Made by a program: the position numbers and the translations under genes. Under the pieces are notes generated by a model, which worked only from the letters and a program-made list of their open reading frames with translations, did no database searches and was not told where the DNA came from. Positions 11,608 through 24,537 of a stretch of 61,457 bases of DNA are shown piece after piece. Numbering within the stretch: the stretch's first letter is position 1; every line of letters starts with the position of its first letter. Source of the DNA: Polysphondylium violaceum (lineage: Eukaryota; Evosea; Eumycetozoa; Dictyosteliales; Dictyosteliaceae); contig AJWJ01000079.1 in NCBI GenBank assembly GCA_000277445.1, positions 1 through 61,457 on the forward strand. Reading direction: 5' to 3'.

Positions 11608-11730
11608 AATAACTCCTGAAAAATCTTGTGCATTTATTTATTTTCATCTTTGAGTGTAGTGCAATTGTCGATATGAGGAACTAAAATAATATAATTTTTT
11701 AAAAATTATTTGTGTATTTTGGGATTGTGT

Positions 11731-14700
11731 TTATTTCTTAAACTTTTTCTTTGGATGTTCATCTTCACCGGGGTTACTATTATTGGACGATAAGTTTAGT
11801 TTACTCTGACTATTACTGTTTGGAATAGAGGAAGCAGATATTGATAAAGGTGATGATAGACCATTACCACTACCGCTACCACCTAAAGAAAAAGGTGAAG
11901 TAGGACTATCATTTGTAATCAAAGATGAATTATTCATATAAGTCGATAGGTATGGATACATATTCTGTCTAGCTGTATTCTCTGTAGTATTATTGATTTT
12001 AAAATATTTGCTTAATAAATCAATATCAATTAAATCTCTAAATTTAAAGTGATAAAATGTGAACCTATATAATCATTATTAGTATTAGTATAAATAGATA
12101 TAGAGATATAGATATATATAGATATATATCGCGATATAGATATAGATATAATTACTTTTTAGGATTATTTAAATCATTTAATGATAAAGAGGTATATTTC
12201 TTTATGAATAGGTTGTAAAAGTACAAGACCTTTTCAAAGAGTTTTTTCGAGTTGTTGTAGGAGCCGAGGATGGGAGAGGAGAGTGAATTGGATATGGGGG
12301 TGTTGGAGTCTTGAAGTTGTTGATGAGTAGAGGAAAAGAGTTGGATAATGTCGTTGATGGCAGAGATGGTAGAGACGGATTGATTAGTTAACCAATGTGA
12401 AAACACTGCAAATGAAAAGGGATGGAATTGATTTGGCACAAGCAAGATCTCATTGAACAGCTTGGTGTTGACGCGGGTGCTCTGGAGGCCAAGCGAGAGA
12501 TTCAAGAGTACCTCGGTGTTGTTCACGGGGTCAATCTTGCCAATGACCCAGGGGAATATTTTGGCAATAATGCAGTGATGAAAGCTGTCTTCGGCCAACA
12601 AGAGCTGCCAGACATAGTTTTGTTCAAAGGATTCCCACCCAAACGACTGGTCAATGAGTGATGAGGAGCTGTTGCCAAAGATACGAAATTCGCCCATCGA
12701 CAGCTTGTTCGAGAGCGCCAGATGGTGACGCGGATCGATGTGGTTGAGAATAAAGTAGAGCAGCTCATGGTTGCCCATGGTGATTGAGTTGGGGAGATAT
12801 CTGTACAAAATGGGGACAAGGAAAAAAAAGACACCGGCCTTTTGCGCCAAGCCACAGTCGAGCAATAAGTGATCAGAGAGGGTTGAAGAGTTTTCCGTGC
12901 CCAACAAGCTGGTGATCAATTTAATGTATGGATTAACAATGTTTCTCAACACTGGCGGATTCATGTCACACACGTTTTCCAATAGTCTTTCAATCTTTTC
13001 TCTACTATCTTCTTCCATGGATGTTGGTGATGTTGTTGATTTGGGACTTCCATTACCACTGCCGCCGACCAGGTCATCGCCAAACAAACAATCACTGCTT
13101 GACTCCAACTGAGGATAGATAAAAGAGTTGCCAGTGGGACCGCCGATACTCAGACCGCCTGGAGAGGTTATTACAAGCCATATGATGAGATGGAATCCGA
13201 GTGAGGGTTCCAATTTATACAACTCTTTCAACAAGACCAACACTGAATCGTTGGTGACATTGTAAGAGGGGAAACAGGTTTTAAACAAATGATACAATGT
13301 ATGAAAGTTACAAAACATCGATAGAATGGATGTATTTTCAAAATCTGGCTTAAGGACTGCCTGAAGATACTGAGCCATTGACAACGTGATTTCATTTTGT
13401 TGCACTTCACTCATATTCGATACTTGGTTGACATAGTTTGATAAAATTGATTTCAGTGTATGTGTAATATTGAGTGGTTGGAATTCCTTTTTACTACCAA
13501 GTGTCAATAAAATCTCTGGTACTTCAAATTTAATATCTTCATCAAGTATAATATTATTATTATTGTTGGTTATATTGGTGTTGTTAACAGTATTATTATT
13601 TTCTTCAATCTTTGGAGGAATTGTTGTTGGTGTTGGTGTTGGTATCGGTGTTGTTTGTGTCGGTGTTGTTTGTGTCGGTGTTGTTTGTGTTGGTGTTGTT
13701 TGTGATGGTGGCAATGATGGTGCAAGTGGTGGAGTTTGTGATTCTAGTTTTAAATTTGAATTAGAGGAGATTGGTTGAGGTTGTTGAGGTTGTGGTGATG
13801 GTGCAGGTGGAGTTTGTGATTCTAATTTCAAATTTGTTGGTGGGAAAAGTGGAGCGGCTGAACTTGATTTTATTGGTTCAACTTTGGGTGAGTCTTTGTT
13901 GATTGGTTGTGGTTGAGATTGTTGAGGTTGTTGTGGTTGTTGTGGTTGAGGTGGTTGTTGTGGTTGAGGTGGTGGTGGTATTGGTGATTCTTTATTAATG
14001 GGGGGTTGTGATGGTTGTTGTGGTTGTTGTTCTTTGGGTATCTCTTTTGCAATATTTATTGGTGGAGGAGGTGGAGGTTGAGAGTTTGATAAAAGTGTTG
14101 GAGAGGTAGATGTTGATGAAGAAAGGGTCGGTGTAGATGATGATGATGATGATAACACTGGACTATTAGCCTTGATTGGTAGTTGTTGTTGGGGTAGCGG
14201 TTGTGGTTGGGCTTCTTCCATTACCACATCTTTATCTTTCATTACAACGTCTTCATTTGGTTTAGATGGTGGTTGATTTGTAGAAATAGGTGGAGGTGGA
14301 GGTGGGGGAGGTGGAGTTTCTTCTTTTAACGATAAAGGTGGAGGTTGAATATTGGGTTGGGATTGAGCGCTTGCAGAGGGTGGTGAAATATTTTGTTGTG
14401 ATTGAATAGGTTGAATAGGTTGTTGAGTAGGTTGTTGTTGCTGCATTTGTTGAGGTGAAACTTTAGGTTGAATTTGCATTGGCTGTTGCTGTATTTGTTG
14501 TTGAGGTAATTCTGAATTTGATTTATTAATATTTGGTCCCTGTTGTTGCATTTGCTGTTGCTGTTGTTGACTATTGACTGATAATGGAGACATTGGTGGT
14601 TGTTTATGAAATGGTATGGTGCCAGATGAATTATTGGGCGAAGGAGGTACACCAGGAGCCACCTTTTTGTCCATTGGAAAATAGGAGGGAGGTTGGGGAT

Positions 14701-16427
14701 GTTGAGGGTTGCTTTGAACGGTAGGTGAGTTTGTGAGGAAGTGATGGAAATAGTATTTGATCTTTTCAAACAACGGCATGCTGTGGAATTCCATGGGAAA
14801 GATGACATTGTACGACTGGATGACACCCTTTTCCAAAATGATGGAGAAGGAACTATTGATACCGGCACGTATAGATTCCTTTCTTGTGTGGTCATAGTTT
14901 TCCAAAATGTTGATAATGTACTCGAGCAGGTCGATGGTCATATCTGAATACTTTTTCACACTGCCGGCCATCAACAAGATGGCAGGCTCAATGTTCATGA
15001 TGCTATCCACTTTGTGTTCATAGTAGAGCCAGTCGTAAAACAACGACAACTTTGAAAAGTTTCTCCAAGACTCGCTCTTGCAGTGCTTGAGCAGCCACCC
15101 GATGATGGCCCAACGGGGCACAATATCGCTGCACAGCACGTGATTGGGTGGATGGTAAAAACAGCAGATATAACGGATGAGATCCGGAATCAGGGATTCA
15201 GACTCGGGTGTTAAAAGATGTTTTGTGACATACCATTGTTGATATCGTTTCTGGTTACCAAATTTAACTTCTTTTAATATATACAATAATTGATTCTCCA
15301 TCTCTGGCGATAACCTCGACTGTAGAAAATGTTTGGGTGTTGGTGTTTTCATTGATAATGTGATATCATAATTACTAGGCGATGCTGATGATGTGTTTGA
15401 TCCCATGGAGCCTGGTGCATTCTTATTAATCTCTTTCCAAAACTGTTCAAATTCTGGTATTTTATTTGATAAATATTGTAATAATCTAATTAAATCTCTA
15501 CCTATAACTAAACATTCTTGAAACTATTGTTTTATAAAAGTTAATATATCTAATTTTTAATATATATATCTAAATCTAAAGATATATAAACCTATAAATC
15601 TTGATCATTATATCTATATATCTATATCTATATCTCTATATATCTACCTTATTCTTTAATAAATCTAAACAAAATACAATTTCTAAATCTTTTACGTTTG
15701 ATAGGGGTGGTTTAAAACAATGATCTTGTAGCAAACGTAAATAGGTGTATAGGGCCAAGGGGATAAAGTTTGGTCTACTGTATAACCACATTTTGTTTGT
15801 GCTAAGCATGCTCAACATGCTGTAGGCTAAATTTACATTCTTTGCATTTAGATTGCCACCATAGGAATGACGAAGTAGACAAGCAACCACGCCATCACTG
15901 TCGTGATGATTGTTTGATATCAATTCTCTGGTGACCCAAACAATCTGTGCTTTGGGTTGTTCGTTTAGCTTTTGAAACTTATCCAATATTAGACGCTTGA
16001 GGAGCGAAACAAACAACCCCAGTGAATCTTTAGTGCAGTACATAAGTGATTTAAAGTACTGTTGTGATAGTGTTGGATTGGTGGTGAGTATAGCATACAG
16101 TAATGCTATGGTGATATCCGAGTGTTGCTGTTTGGCATGATGTTCGTTGGGATCCGATACTTTTTCAATTAAAAAACTATTGATTTCATTTTCATTGGAC
16201 CCTGTTAATATTGGTTCTATCTTTTCATATTGATCTCTCCAACTCTGTAGTATAAACATATTAGTATGCATAACCTACTGGTAACTCTAACAAACAAACA
16301 CAACTAAACTTACAAGTTCAATTGGATCAGGTTCGTCTAATTCTCTTTTAACAAATAATTTAAATTTTGATTGCATTCCACCCAAAGGTATACTCCCTTG
16401 AGGTTGAACGGTCTGAGGTTGATTCAT
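11731..16427 (-). CDS. ints3: Integrator complex subunit 3 (INTS3), 4 exons
   Basis: Scaffold subunit of the Integrator complex, which cleaves nascent snRNA and other Pol II transcripts; in animals INTS3 also joins the SOSS single-strand DNA repair complex. Exons: 16427-16314, 16244-15648, 15523-12156 and 12064-11731, giving 1470 aa in frame. Matches to INTS3 include QIVWVTRELI..DGVVACLLRH..GNLNAKN, the QECLVIGRDLIRLLQ...PEFEQFWKEI block at the start of exon 3, NQKRYQQWYV, SDIVPRWAIIGWLLKHC and DSIMNIEPAILLM. The helical-repeat body is split by about 400 residues of Gln/Pro/Ser/Thr low complexity (coding region about 13.5-14.7 kb) that animal INTS3 lacks. The tail ends in a basic KKKFKK, a possible nuclear signal. 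Plus-strand frames over this gene are shadows. Confidence 0.93.
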
Positions 16428-16869
16428 GAATAATTATCTATATCTATATCTTTATATGTGTGCGTGGTTGTGATATATCTGTGTTTGTGTAGATATAGAT
16501 ATATATCTAGATCTATATCTATATCTATCTATGTACTATTTACTATTATTATTATTTACAAAGTTGGTTATCAATATACATTCACATCTAATAATATCAA
16601 TGTTTATTATTTTGTGTGTTACTCCTCTATTATCACTACTACTAGTATTGTATGTGTGGTGTGCGTATGCGTGTTGTTAAATCCAAAGTGTAGCTTTCTC
16701 CTAATCTGTCTGGTGAATCTTGCAACAGTCTGTAACAGAAATAATTTGAAAAAAAAATGATCAAAAATTAAAAAAAAATTACAAAAAAATAAAAAAAATT
16801 GCAAGATCACCTTTTTTCATAAAGTGGGCGCATTTTCCATAATATAATTAATACACCCACACACAATCA
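16428..16869. other. Divergent intergenic region, ints3 to DPP8/9 gene
   Basis: Bidirectional upstream region of about 440 bp with TATC/TATAGA microsatellite at 16440-16530 and A-runs at 16750-16800. I see no gene. Confidence 0.5.
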
Positions 16870-19290
16870 ATGACAACAACAGAGAAATACAAAAAAGATT
16901 CAATAGAGAGCTTTATTCAAACTTGTTATGCCGATGGGCAGAAAAACAACGCATCTTCATTTCAATTTGACTCGGCCAACGATATCATTTACTTTCTCTC
17001 AAACAATGCAGATTCGAAACAACAGTTGATCCATTACATAGACATGAAGTCTGATAATAAATGTATGTATAGATAGAGGTGTTGTTTGATGGCTAGAGAA
17101 TATACTAATATGATGTTTGGTAGCGCCAACACCTTTGTTTAAATATGTTGATCCAAATGTGCCCCTCTCAATCGAGGCCCAATTACAAAGAGAGAGACAA
17201 AGAGTCATGGACGATGGAATCACTCAATATTCTTTTAATAAGAGGTATGTATAGTGTTGAGCGAGATATAGATAGATATATGGATATTAATGTAATATAA
17301 CAATAGTACCCAAACATTTATTGTACCAATTGGCAATAATATTCATCAGATTGATAGTAATAGACAAGTCAAGGAAATTCCAGGATCTGCATATCTTCAA
17401 ACACTTTCTTCAGACAGTAAATTGGTTGCCTTTGTGTCTGAGAATAATATATGGGTGACAGATATCGGTAGTGGTGTAAAACATCAATTGACATTCTCTA
17501 ATGGCAAACACGTCAAGAATGGTGATATTGGATTTGTGTATGCTGAAGAGTTTTCCCGATACACTGGCTACTGGTGGTCACCCAAGGTCGAGAGAGACTC
17601 GAATGGAAACGATGTATATTCGATCTTTTATATAAGAGAAGACGAGACCAAGGTCAGAGAATTCTTGGTCAGCGAATCAAATTATAAAGGCGGTGTCACC
17701 ACCTACAAGTATCCCTTGGCCGGTGACGAAAACAGTGTGGTCTCTTGCCACTTGATCAGATTCCATATTGCCAACAACCAAATTACCATCAACAACACTG
17801 ATCTCTTTGATCTCAAGAGCCAGTTTCCATGGATGGAGTACATCGTTCGTGCAAACTTTACTCCCGACGGGGCCAATGTCTGGGCCCAACTGGTCGATCG
17901 AAACCAACAACACTTGGCGTTGGTCCTCATCCCCTTGGACAAATTTACCCCCACACCGGTGCCACTCGCCGTGCTTGTCGAAGAAAAGTCTGATTACTGG
18001 GTCAATGTGGTCGACTTGATCTACTTTTGCAAAAAGACAGCCAACCAATTGATTTGGTCCAGCGAGTCGTCGGGATACCGTCACCTCTACCTCATCTCTT
18101 GGGACCCCGCCACACTGACCATCACCGAAAAGAGACCAATCACCCAAGCCTCGGCCTCTGATGCCAACTGGCTTGTCCACGGCGACAAGTTGTTTGTCGA
18201 CGAGGACAAAAAGTTTGTCTACTTTATCGCCAACAAAGAGACACCCCTGGAGGCCCACCTCTATGTCGCCAGCTATGCCCCCAACAACGACCCCACCAAG
18301 ATCTCTCGACTCACCAAACCCAATTTCTACCACTCTTCCATTGAGGTCTCTGACAACTTTACACGATTTGTGGCCACCTGCTCCAACATCACTACCCCTC
18401 TCCAAGCCCACGTCTACAAGCTCGAATACAACGGCTCCAACGATTTCCCTACCACATCTTCATTTTTCCAAATTGTGTGCCACCAACCCGAGCCCAAATC
18501 TGCCCCCCTCAAGCACCTTGTGCCCGAAAACTTTACCTTTAAAAATAGCCATGGCGTGACCCTCTATGGCCAAGTCATCAAGCCGGAAAACTTTAACCCC
18601 GAAACCAAGTATCCCACCGTACTCTATGTGTATGGAGGTCCCCATGTGCAAATTGTGAGAAACCAATACGAATGGGCTAGCTCCCGTTCGCTCTATGCTC
18701 GTCTGGGCTTCATTGTCGTCATGATTGACAACATGGGTTCCACCAACCGTGGCATTGAATTTGAGGGCAAGCTCCGTTGCAAAATGGGTACATTGGAAAT
18801 CAATGATCAAGTGGAGGGTTTGGAATACCTCATGAATCAATCCAAAGTCCCCATCGACAGAAACCGTATTGCCATCACTGGCTGGAGCTATGGTGGCTAC
18901 TTGTCTTTGATGGGCATTGCCCAAAGACCCGATTTCTTCAAGATTGCCATCTCGGGTGCACCTGTCACTTTGTGGGAGAGCTACAACACTGGCTACACAG
19001 AGCGATATATGGGAGTGCCCAAAGACAATGTCAAGGGATACGAAATATCCAATGTTTCTCACTATATCGATAATTTCCCATCCGAGGAAAACAGATTGAT
19101 CATCATTCACGGATTACAAGATGAAAATGTACATTTTGCAGGAACCCAAGTTTTACTTGAGCAATTGACGACTCATCAAAAACCCTATATCCTCAAACTT
19201 TTGGTCAAAGAAAGACATTCAATTCGTAACATGGATACCAGAATCTACATTGAATCTCATAATATTAAACACCTTTTAAAGAATCTTTAA
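16870..19290 (+). CDS. Cytosolic dipeptidyl peptidase, DPP8/DPP9-like (S9B)
   Basis: Serine peptidase expected to remove dipeptides after Xaa-Pro from peptide N-termini. Exons: 16870-17062, 17124-17244 and 17307-19290, giving 765 aa in frame. It has an N-terminal beta-propeller and a C-terminal alpha/beta-hydrolase. Catalytic motifs: nucleophile GWSYGGY (Ser at about residue 631), Asp in HGLQDENVHF (about 708) and His in KERHSIRN (about 740). The substrate N-terminus clamp EE is seen in FVYAEEFSRYTGYWWSP. There is no signal peptide or membrane anchor, which separates DPP8/9 from secreted or membrane DPP4. Exon 3 is notably rich in GCC, CTC and ACC codons compared with neighbouring genes, which also creates long shadow frames on both strands. 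Confidence 0.9.
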
Positions 19291-19391
19291 ATGATGATAT
19301 CTCAATAACAAAAATAAAAAGATCCTCTATGTTTTGTATATATATTAACAAGTTTGTTTATTATTATTATTATTATTATTTTGATTCAACT

Positions 19392-21044
19392 TTACATTAC
19401 ACATTCACCTTGTTTTTGATTGATTTGGATTAGATCTTGTCTTTGATCTTTTGCCAAATTTGCCAAAACCTTGTAGTTAAATTTAAGTTTGTTGAAATAG
19501 TCGATTGGACCACCTGAATAACCGCCCAAGAAATATACGTCACCATTGCATACGCAAGCTGTACCCATATCTCTGGCAGGAGGGGAAGGATCCTCGATCG
19601 ATGGAACAATCCAGTAATTAGTTTCGGTATCTAATACATATATTTCATTTGTTACACAATGGCCTGGTTTAGAACCACCTCCAAAAATAAATAAAAATCT
19701 GCCGACATTGAATGAGATGGCAAATGTACTGGTTTGAACATCACCTTTGACTGGAGGTTTAGTCCAAACGTGGGTCTCAGTATCGAAAATATGAATGTCA
19801 TTGAATTTTTCAACCCAACCTTCATCCTCATTCCAAACACCACCTCCAAAGAGATAGAGTTTGGTTCCAATACTTGTCATACAATGACCACTTCTGGCAC
19901 AGGGTTTGTCGCCAGTGACATTTGGTTGTGACCACTCTAATTCATTGGTATTCAATACATGGAGATCATCGAGTACTTGGTAACGACCGTTTTCATCATT
20001 GTTATTTCCACCAAAGATATAAACGTTTTTGCCCACAACTGCAGATGCATGATTGGTTCTAGAGTGTGGCAAAGAGCCTTTGATGGCTTCCTTTGGAATA
20101 TTGGTCCAATATCTATTTGATGTGTTATAAGTCGCCAAATCAAAGTTTGTGCCATGGCCATCAAAGCCACCAAAAATATATATCTTGTCGTGAACTAATG
20201 ATGCACTGTGTCTGGAAAAGTTTGGTACTCTATCCCCTTTAACAGAGGGTTTGGAAAATGTTTGAGTTTCGGTATCATAGTATATAATTTCGTTAAATCT
20301 CTTTGTATCTGTTTCTTGTCCACCAATAAATAATACTTTTTTTCCAAAACATGTAGCAGTATGTTTAAATCTTTTACTTGGCAATTGTCCAAAAAATTTA
20401 GGAGATACCCATTTAGCAAAATCTATTGTTTTAAAAATACAAATATATTAAAATATGTATTTTGGTAACATTATAAAACTAAAAAATAAATAATTACTTT
20501 TAGAATTTAAAGCATTTTTTTCAAAATAATAAGATTTAAAATTAAATTTTGTATCAAACTGATTTTGAATAATCCAATCTTTTGAAAAACATCTTTCTCT
20601 CCACATTGTTCTCTCTTTGGATAATTGATTGTAAAAATGATTGGTTTGGGAAATTTGGATTAAATCTCTGGCAGGAAGACATTGGAGGATAAATACTTGA
20701 ACTTCTTGTGGTAGTGATGTAAAGAGTTTAAATTGTCTTTGATTTAAATAAAATTCACTAGACTTTACTAAATTAAAACGATTCAATTGAATGTCATTCA
20801 AACTCTTGCTAATCATTCTCTTGTCATTGTGGTTTGGGATATATTCATAGTCGCAATAGGTCTCTATATCTAAATCTTGTTGATGTTCTTTATTTCCATC
20901 TTCATCGACACTGATAGACACTGTGAGTGTAGAATTTGATGATCCTTTTTTCCATTCTTTTTTACCACCACGACTTGTGGATGGAGAGTCTGTGGATCTG
21001 TTATTTTTTTTATTTTCGCTAATACATGAAACGACTGAGCCCAT
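19392..21044 (-). CDS. F-box plus kelch-repeat protein with N-myristoylation signal
   Basis: Predicted SCF ubiquitin-ligase substrate receptor. Exons 21044-20498 and 20422-19392 give 525 aa. The N-terminus MGSVVSC fits the N-myristoylation pattern (Gly2, Ser6) with Cys7 as a possible palmitate site. The F-box lies near residues 120-160 (LPQEVQVFILQCLPARDLIQ...NHFYNQLSKERTMWRERC). About six kelch repeats follow, with GG doublets (VLFIGGQ, IYIFGGF, VYIFGGN, LYLFGGG, LFIFGGG, VYFLGGY), enough for one propeller. Start choice: an upstream in-frame ATG exists, but MGSVVSC is favoured because it creates a clean acylation signal and the upstream codons are His-rich and AT-poor in coding character. 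Membrane-anchored F-box/kelch function is inference. Confidence 0.85.
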
Positions 21045-21944
21045 TGTTAATCTAATAATAATACCAAAACAAATTAATAGTGCTGATCTTATTGAAAACA
21101 TTGACACAAAGGTGATACAAAAATGATGATGGTGATGATTAATTCCCTTTTTTGTCAAACAATTATTTGAAAAAAAAAAAAGGAAATTATTATAAAATTA
21201 TCAGCAAGGACAAATCAATATCTTGATAATAATAATAAATAATTAATGATACAAAAATATGGTTTGGTGCAATCTATTGGTATGGACCGACACAAACTCT
21301 ATACAAATTATGAAAATGGAAAAAAAAAACACAATGGGCACACAGAAAAAATTAAAACAACAATGATGATGGAACCAATACACACAATCCAAAAACTATT
21401 ATCTCTAACTATCTATTATACAATATAGTATTATGGCGTCTAATAAAATAACTAAAAAAACTTTAGACTCGATAACCCAAAAATATGGGAAAAAATCTTT
21501 TAAAAAAAAAACAGTAAAAACCGCCAAAAACGAAAAAATTTTAATTATTTTAATTTTTTTCCATTTTTTAAAAATGAAAAATGCAGATGAAACTTGTGTC
21601 CACCACCCACCCCATCCATGGGTTCGTCCTCAATATAGATTTATATCGTCACCCCCACAATTGTTTGAAAAAGATTTTTTTTCTTTTTTTTTTTTATCAT
21701 TGATTGTGAAGGCCTCAAATGAAAATATTGGGTGCCACTAAAAAAGGAAGCAAGAGTTTCAGTTTTTTTCAATAAATATAATTTTAATATAAAACAAGAA
21801 ATTTGGGGGCCATTATTGCGTGAATCGTAATATTGTGTTGGTAGTTGTTGGTTATGATGTATACATGTATGATGATGTGAATGCGTTTAATTTAATTTAC
21901 TTTTGGTTTAAATATTTATTTCATGAAGTTGTATCAACACTCTT
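21045..21944. other. Intergenic, kelch gene start to Arf-like gene stop
   Basis: About 900 bp. It holds A/T tracts and a 102-codon plus frame at 21433-21741 (MASNKITKKTLDSITQKYGK...) of Lys/Phe-rich composition that resembles no family I know; I treat it as non-coding. A GGGGGCC patch lies near 21806. Confidence 0.5.
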
Positions 21945-22499
21945 TTATTTATTTAATTTACAGTAAAGCCACTCGAGGCCTTGAGCAATTCCATCGTCTG
22001 ATTTCTCTATTGCAGAAGAGGATATACTACTTATGAACCAATCTTTTGGAATATTTTCTAAATCCAACAATTGAATGATTTGTTGTCGTTGTTGTTGATT
22101 GAAACAATAATCGGTTTTGTTTTCATCTCTTGTTTTTTGATTTATATGGATTAAAATCGGGGCAATGTGTCTTTTATCGTGATGAAATATACTTGAAAAC
22201 TCTGATTTTAACAATTGATTTCTTTCTCTATCCTCGGGATCAATAATAAATATATAGGCATCACAATCTTGGTAATAATGTTTATAGAGAATAGAGTCTC
22301 GACTACCTATTTCCATTATTGAAAACACTATATCTTTGTAATCTATACTCTCTAATTCTAATCCATGAGTGGGTTGAATATCTCGATCTACTCCTTTTAA
22401 TCTATACAATATGGTTGTTTTTCCTGTATTACTTAATCCTATTAAAAGGATATTATATTTATTTTTAGACCATAATAATTTCTTTATAAAATCAAACAT
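21945..22499 (-). CDS. Divergent Arf/Arl-like small GTPase
   Basis: 184 aa, single exon, Ras-superfamily fold of the Arf type. The P-loop GLSNTGKT (residues about 21-28) matches Arf GLDAAGKT. Switch 1 keeps a Thr in IQPTHGLELE. Switch 2, normally WDVGGQ, reads MEIGSR, so the conserved second Gly and the catalytic Gln are both changed. The DSxDRER box is IDPEDRER. The guanine-specificity NKxD is replaced by INQKTRDE. The N-terminus is MFDF, so there is no Gly2 for myristoylation. The gene therefore probably binds nucleotide weakly or cycles unusually. The neighbouring F-box/kelch gene lies upstream on the same strand. Family call is good; function is not known. Confidence 0.8.
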   Translation of the reverse strand: MFDFIKKLLWSKNKYNILLIGLSNTGKTTILYRLKGVDRDIQPTHGLELESIDYKDIVFSIMEIGSRDSILYKHYYQDCDAYIFIIDPEDRERNQLLKSEFSSIFHHDKRHIAPILIHINQKTRDENKTDYCFNQQQRQQIIQLLDLENIPKDWFISSISSSAIEKSDDGIAQGLEWLYCKLNK

Positions 22500-22701
22500 C
22501 TATCTCTTTTCAAACATTATTTGTATACAAATAGAGAAATAAAATAAAAAATTAAAAAAAATAAATTAATTTTTATTTTTTATTGGGGGTCATTTTTGGA
22601 AATTTTGGATCACCTAAGTTTATTGCAATAAAAAAATATGATCTAAATTTATTCACACATCTATTTCTATCTATATCTATATATATCTATTTATCTGTAG
22701 A

Positions 22702-24537
22702 ATGCGAAAATTAATAATATTGATTATTGTATTTATTTGTATTACAGAGGTAGTAAAATCAGAAGATTTCAAAAGAGATATTAAAGGGATATCATATGAT
22801 ATCGAGACCAATACTCTTTATTTAAAATCAGATTTCCTTTTATTAGGAGAAAAGCAATCAGAATATATTGTCACGCTAAATGATAAAATCAATATAACTG
22901 TTCCTCCACCTAACGGTGACTACATCAATCGATCAACGTCAAAGCTAAATATTGATTTTAAAAAGGTGTTGGCCAAGGAATCTGATCCCAATTTTCCCAC
23001 CTCTATCAGTGCATCGATTAGTAACGTTAAATTCAATGCAACCTACTTTTATAAGCGTGTGTCTTTGCCATCATACTACTTTTTAAGTTCCAACACCACT
23101 ACCTTGTCGCAATCTGAAGGTGGCGTCATAGAACTCAAAGGTTCACTTCTTCCAACCACATTTAAATCATTGACAGTGTTGGCAAACTCTGTGAATATAA
23201 CAAACAAATGCAGTGCTACTCAATCTTCATTACTCTGTAAAGTCAATGCAAATGATCAATCTATCAAATCAGATAATAACGGAGTTGTGCATCTAACAAT
23301 TTCAAGCGATCAACAGTTTAATTTCACTTCACAATTTGTTTACAATAGTCTTAAAATCTTGGGAATTAGTCAAAATGGTATCAAGGGTTTAGTCAATATC
23401 ACAGACTTTGATGATATTATAAATGTTCATTTATTTAATGGAAACTATGAACAAGAATTTGCCTTTATCAATAATCGTTCAACAATCTCTTTTGATTTTA
23501 AACCAAATACTGTACCTTCTTATTCAATAATTTATAAAAATGTTAAAACACCAATATCATTTAATTGGAGTAATTATTATTTATTATTAAAGATTTAAAA
23601 AATATTAATATTCATTTAAAACATACATATAGATCCTGTATTATTTCCAATAGATGAAGTTTCATCAGGGGAAAGTTTATTTCAATATTTATTCATAGAT
23701 TTTGGAAAACAATTAAAATTAAAAGCATATCTAGATAATCAAGTCGTACCAATTACATTTATGGAGGATAATAATATGAATAAAGTACCAGTTGGAATCA
23801 ATTTCCCATATGGTGTAGGATCACATAAACTCTATATACAGAGAACAGATGGAAATCTAGCTAAATCAAATATCATCAATATAAGGTATCTTCCTGCATT
23901 AATTATAGATTATCAATGCATCAGATCATATCGCTCACAAAATGTCAATCAAACTATATGTTCAATCAATGGTGAAAGATTCCCACTCACAACTTTTGAT
24001 CTCTTTGAAAAACAAACTAAACTAAAGCTTTCAAATGTTAAATCCAATTTTACTTATATGACATTCACCCTCTCCCAATTCCTTCCACCCCAAGGCCAAT
24101 TCTCTTTTTCATTCAATGATGATGAAGGCACTAATGTAGACTTTACCATGGACTCTACTCCAAAGACTGATAGTCTGAGCTTTACCACGAGTAAAAACAG
24201 TGCCGGTCAAAAAGTAGTTTCCATTCCAGGTACTAATCTCGAAACAATTTATAAAGCCGTCTTGTCCTCAAACTCTCACCCTGATCAATCAACAGAACTA
24301 GATTGCTCCTACTCCCTCTCTGCTTGGCCAGATGCTTATAAAGAGTATATCAATTGTATACTTCCCTCTGGCACTTCACTCAACACAGAATCTTTTATCT
24401 CACTCTATCGTAAATCATCATCCAATGCTATCATTAGGTTATCGTCCAACGAAATTTCTTTTGCCTCACCCTCTCTTCTTCCCTCACCAATCCTTTATAT
24501 TTTTGTTTTTATCTCTTCCTTGTATTGGTTCTTTTAA
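22702..24537 (+). CDS. Secreted, probably GPI-anchored cell-surface protein
   Basis: Exons 22702-23569 and 23633-24537, 590 aa. An N-terminal signal peptide (MRKLIILIIVFICITEVVKS) and a hydrophobic C-terminus (SPILYIFVFISSLYWFF) after a Ser/Asn-rich stretch fit a GPI-anchored surface protein. Many NxS/T sites are present. Several segments of about 90 residues have beta-strand patterning, for example EGGVIELKGSLLPTTFKSLT...KCSATQSSLLCKV and YQCIRSYRS...ICSINGERF, which resemble IPT/TIG Ig-like domains of dictyostelid adhesion proteins; that assignment is weak. Start chosen as the first ATG giving a complete signal peptide. No enzyme motif seen. Confidence 0.75.

Noticed and set aside
13470-13778. 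102-codon plus-strand Val/Gly-rich frame
   Set aside because: Reverse reading of the INTS3 Pro/Thr repeats.
17677-18411. 244-codon minus-strand frame across the DPP8/9 gene
   Set aside because: Shadow of the GC-rich exon 3; the plus strand has the catalytic motifs.
18460-19110. 216-codon minus-strand frame over the DPP8/9 catalytic domain
   Set aside because: Shadow frame; it mirrors codons of the hydrolase domain.
21433-21741. 102-codon plus-strand frame MASNKITKK...
   Set aside because: Lys/Phe/Asn composition follows A/T tracts, there is no family resemblance, and it lies in an A/T-rich spacer.
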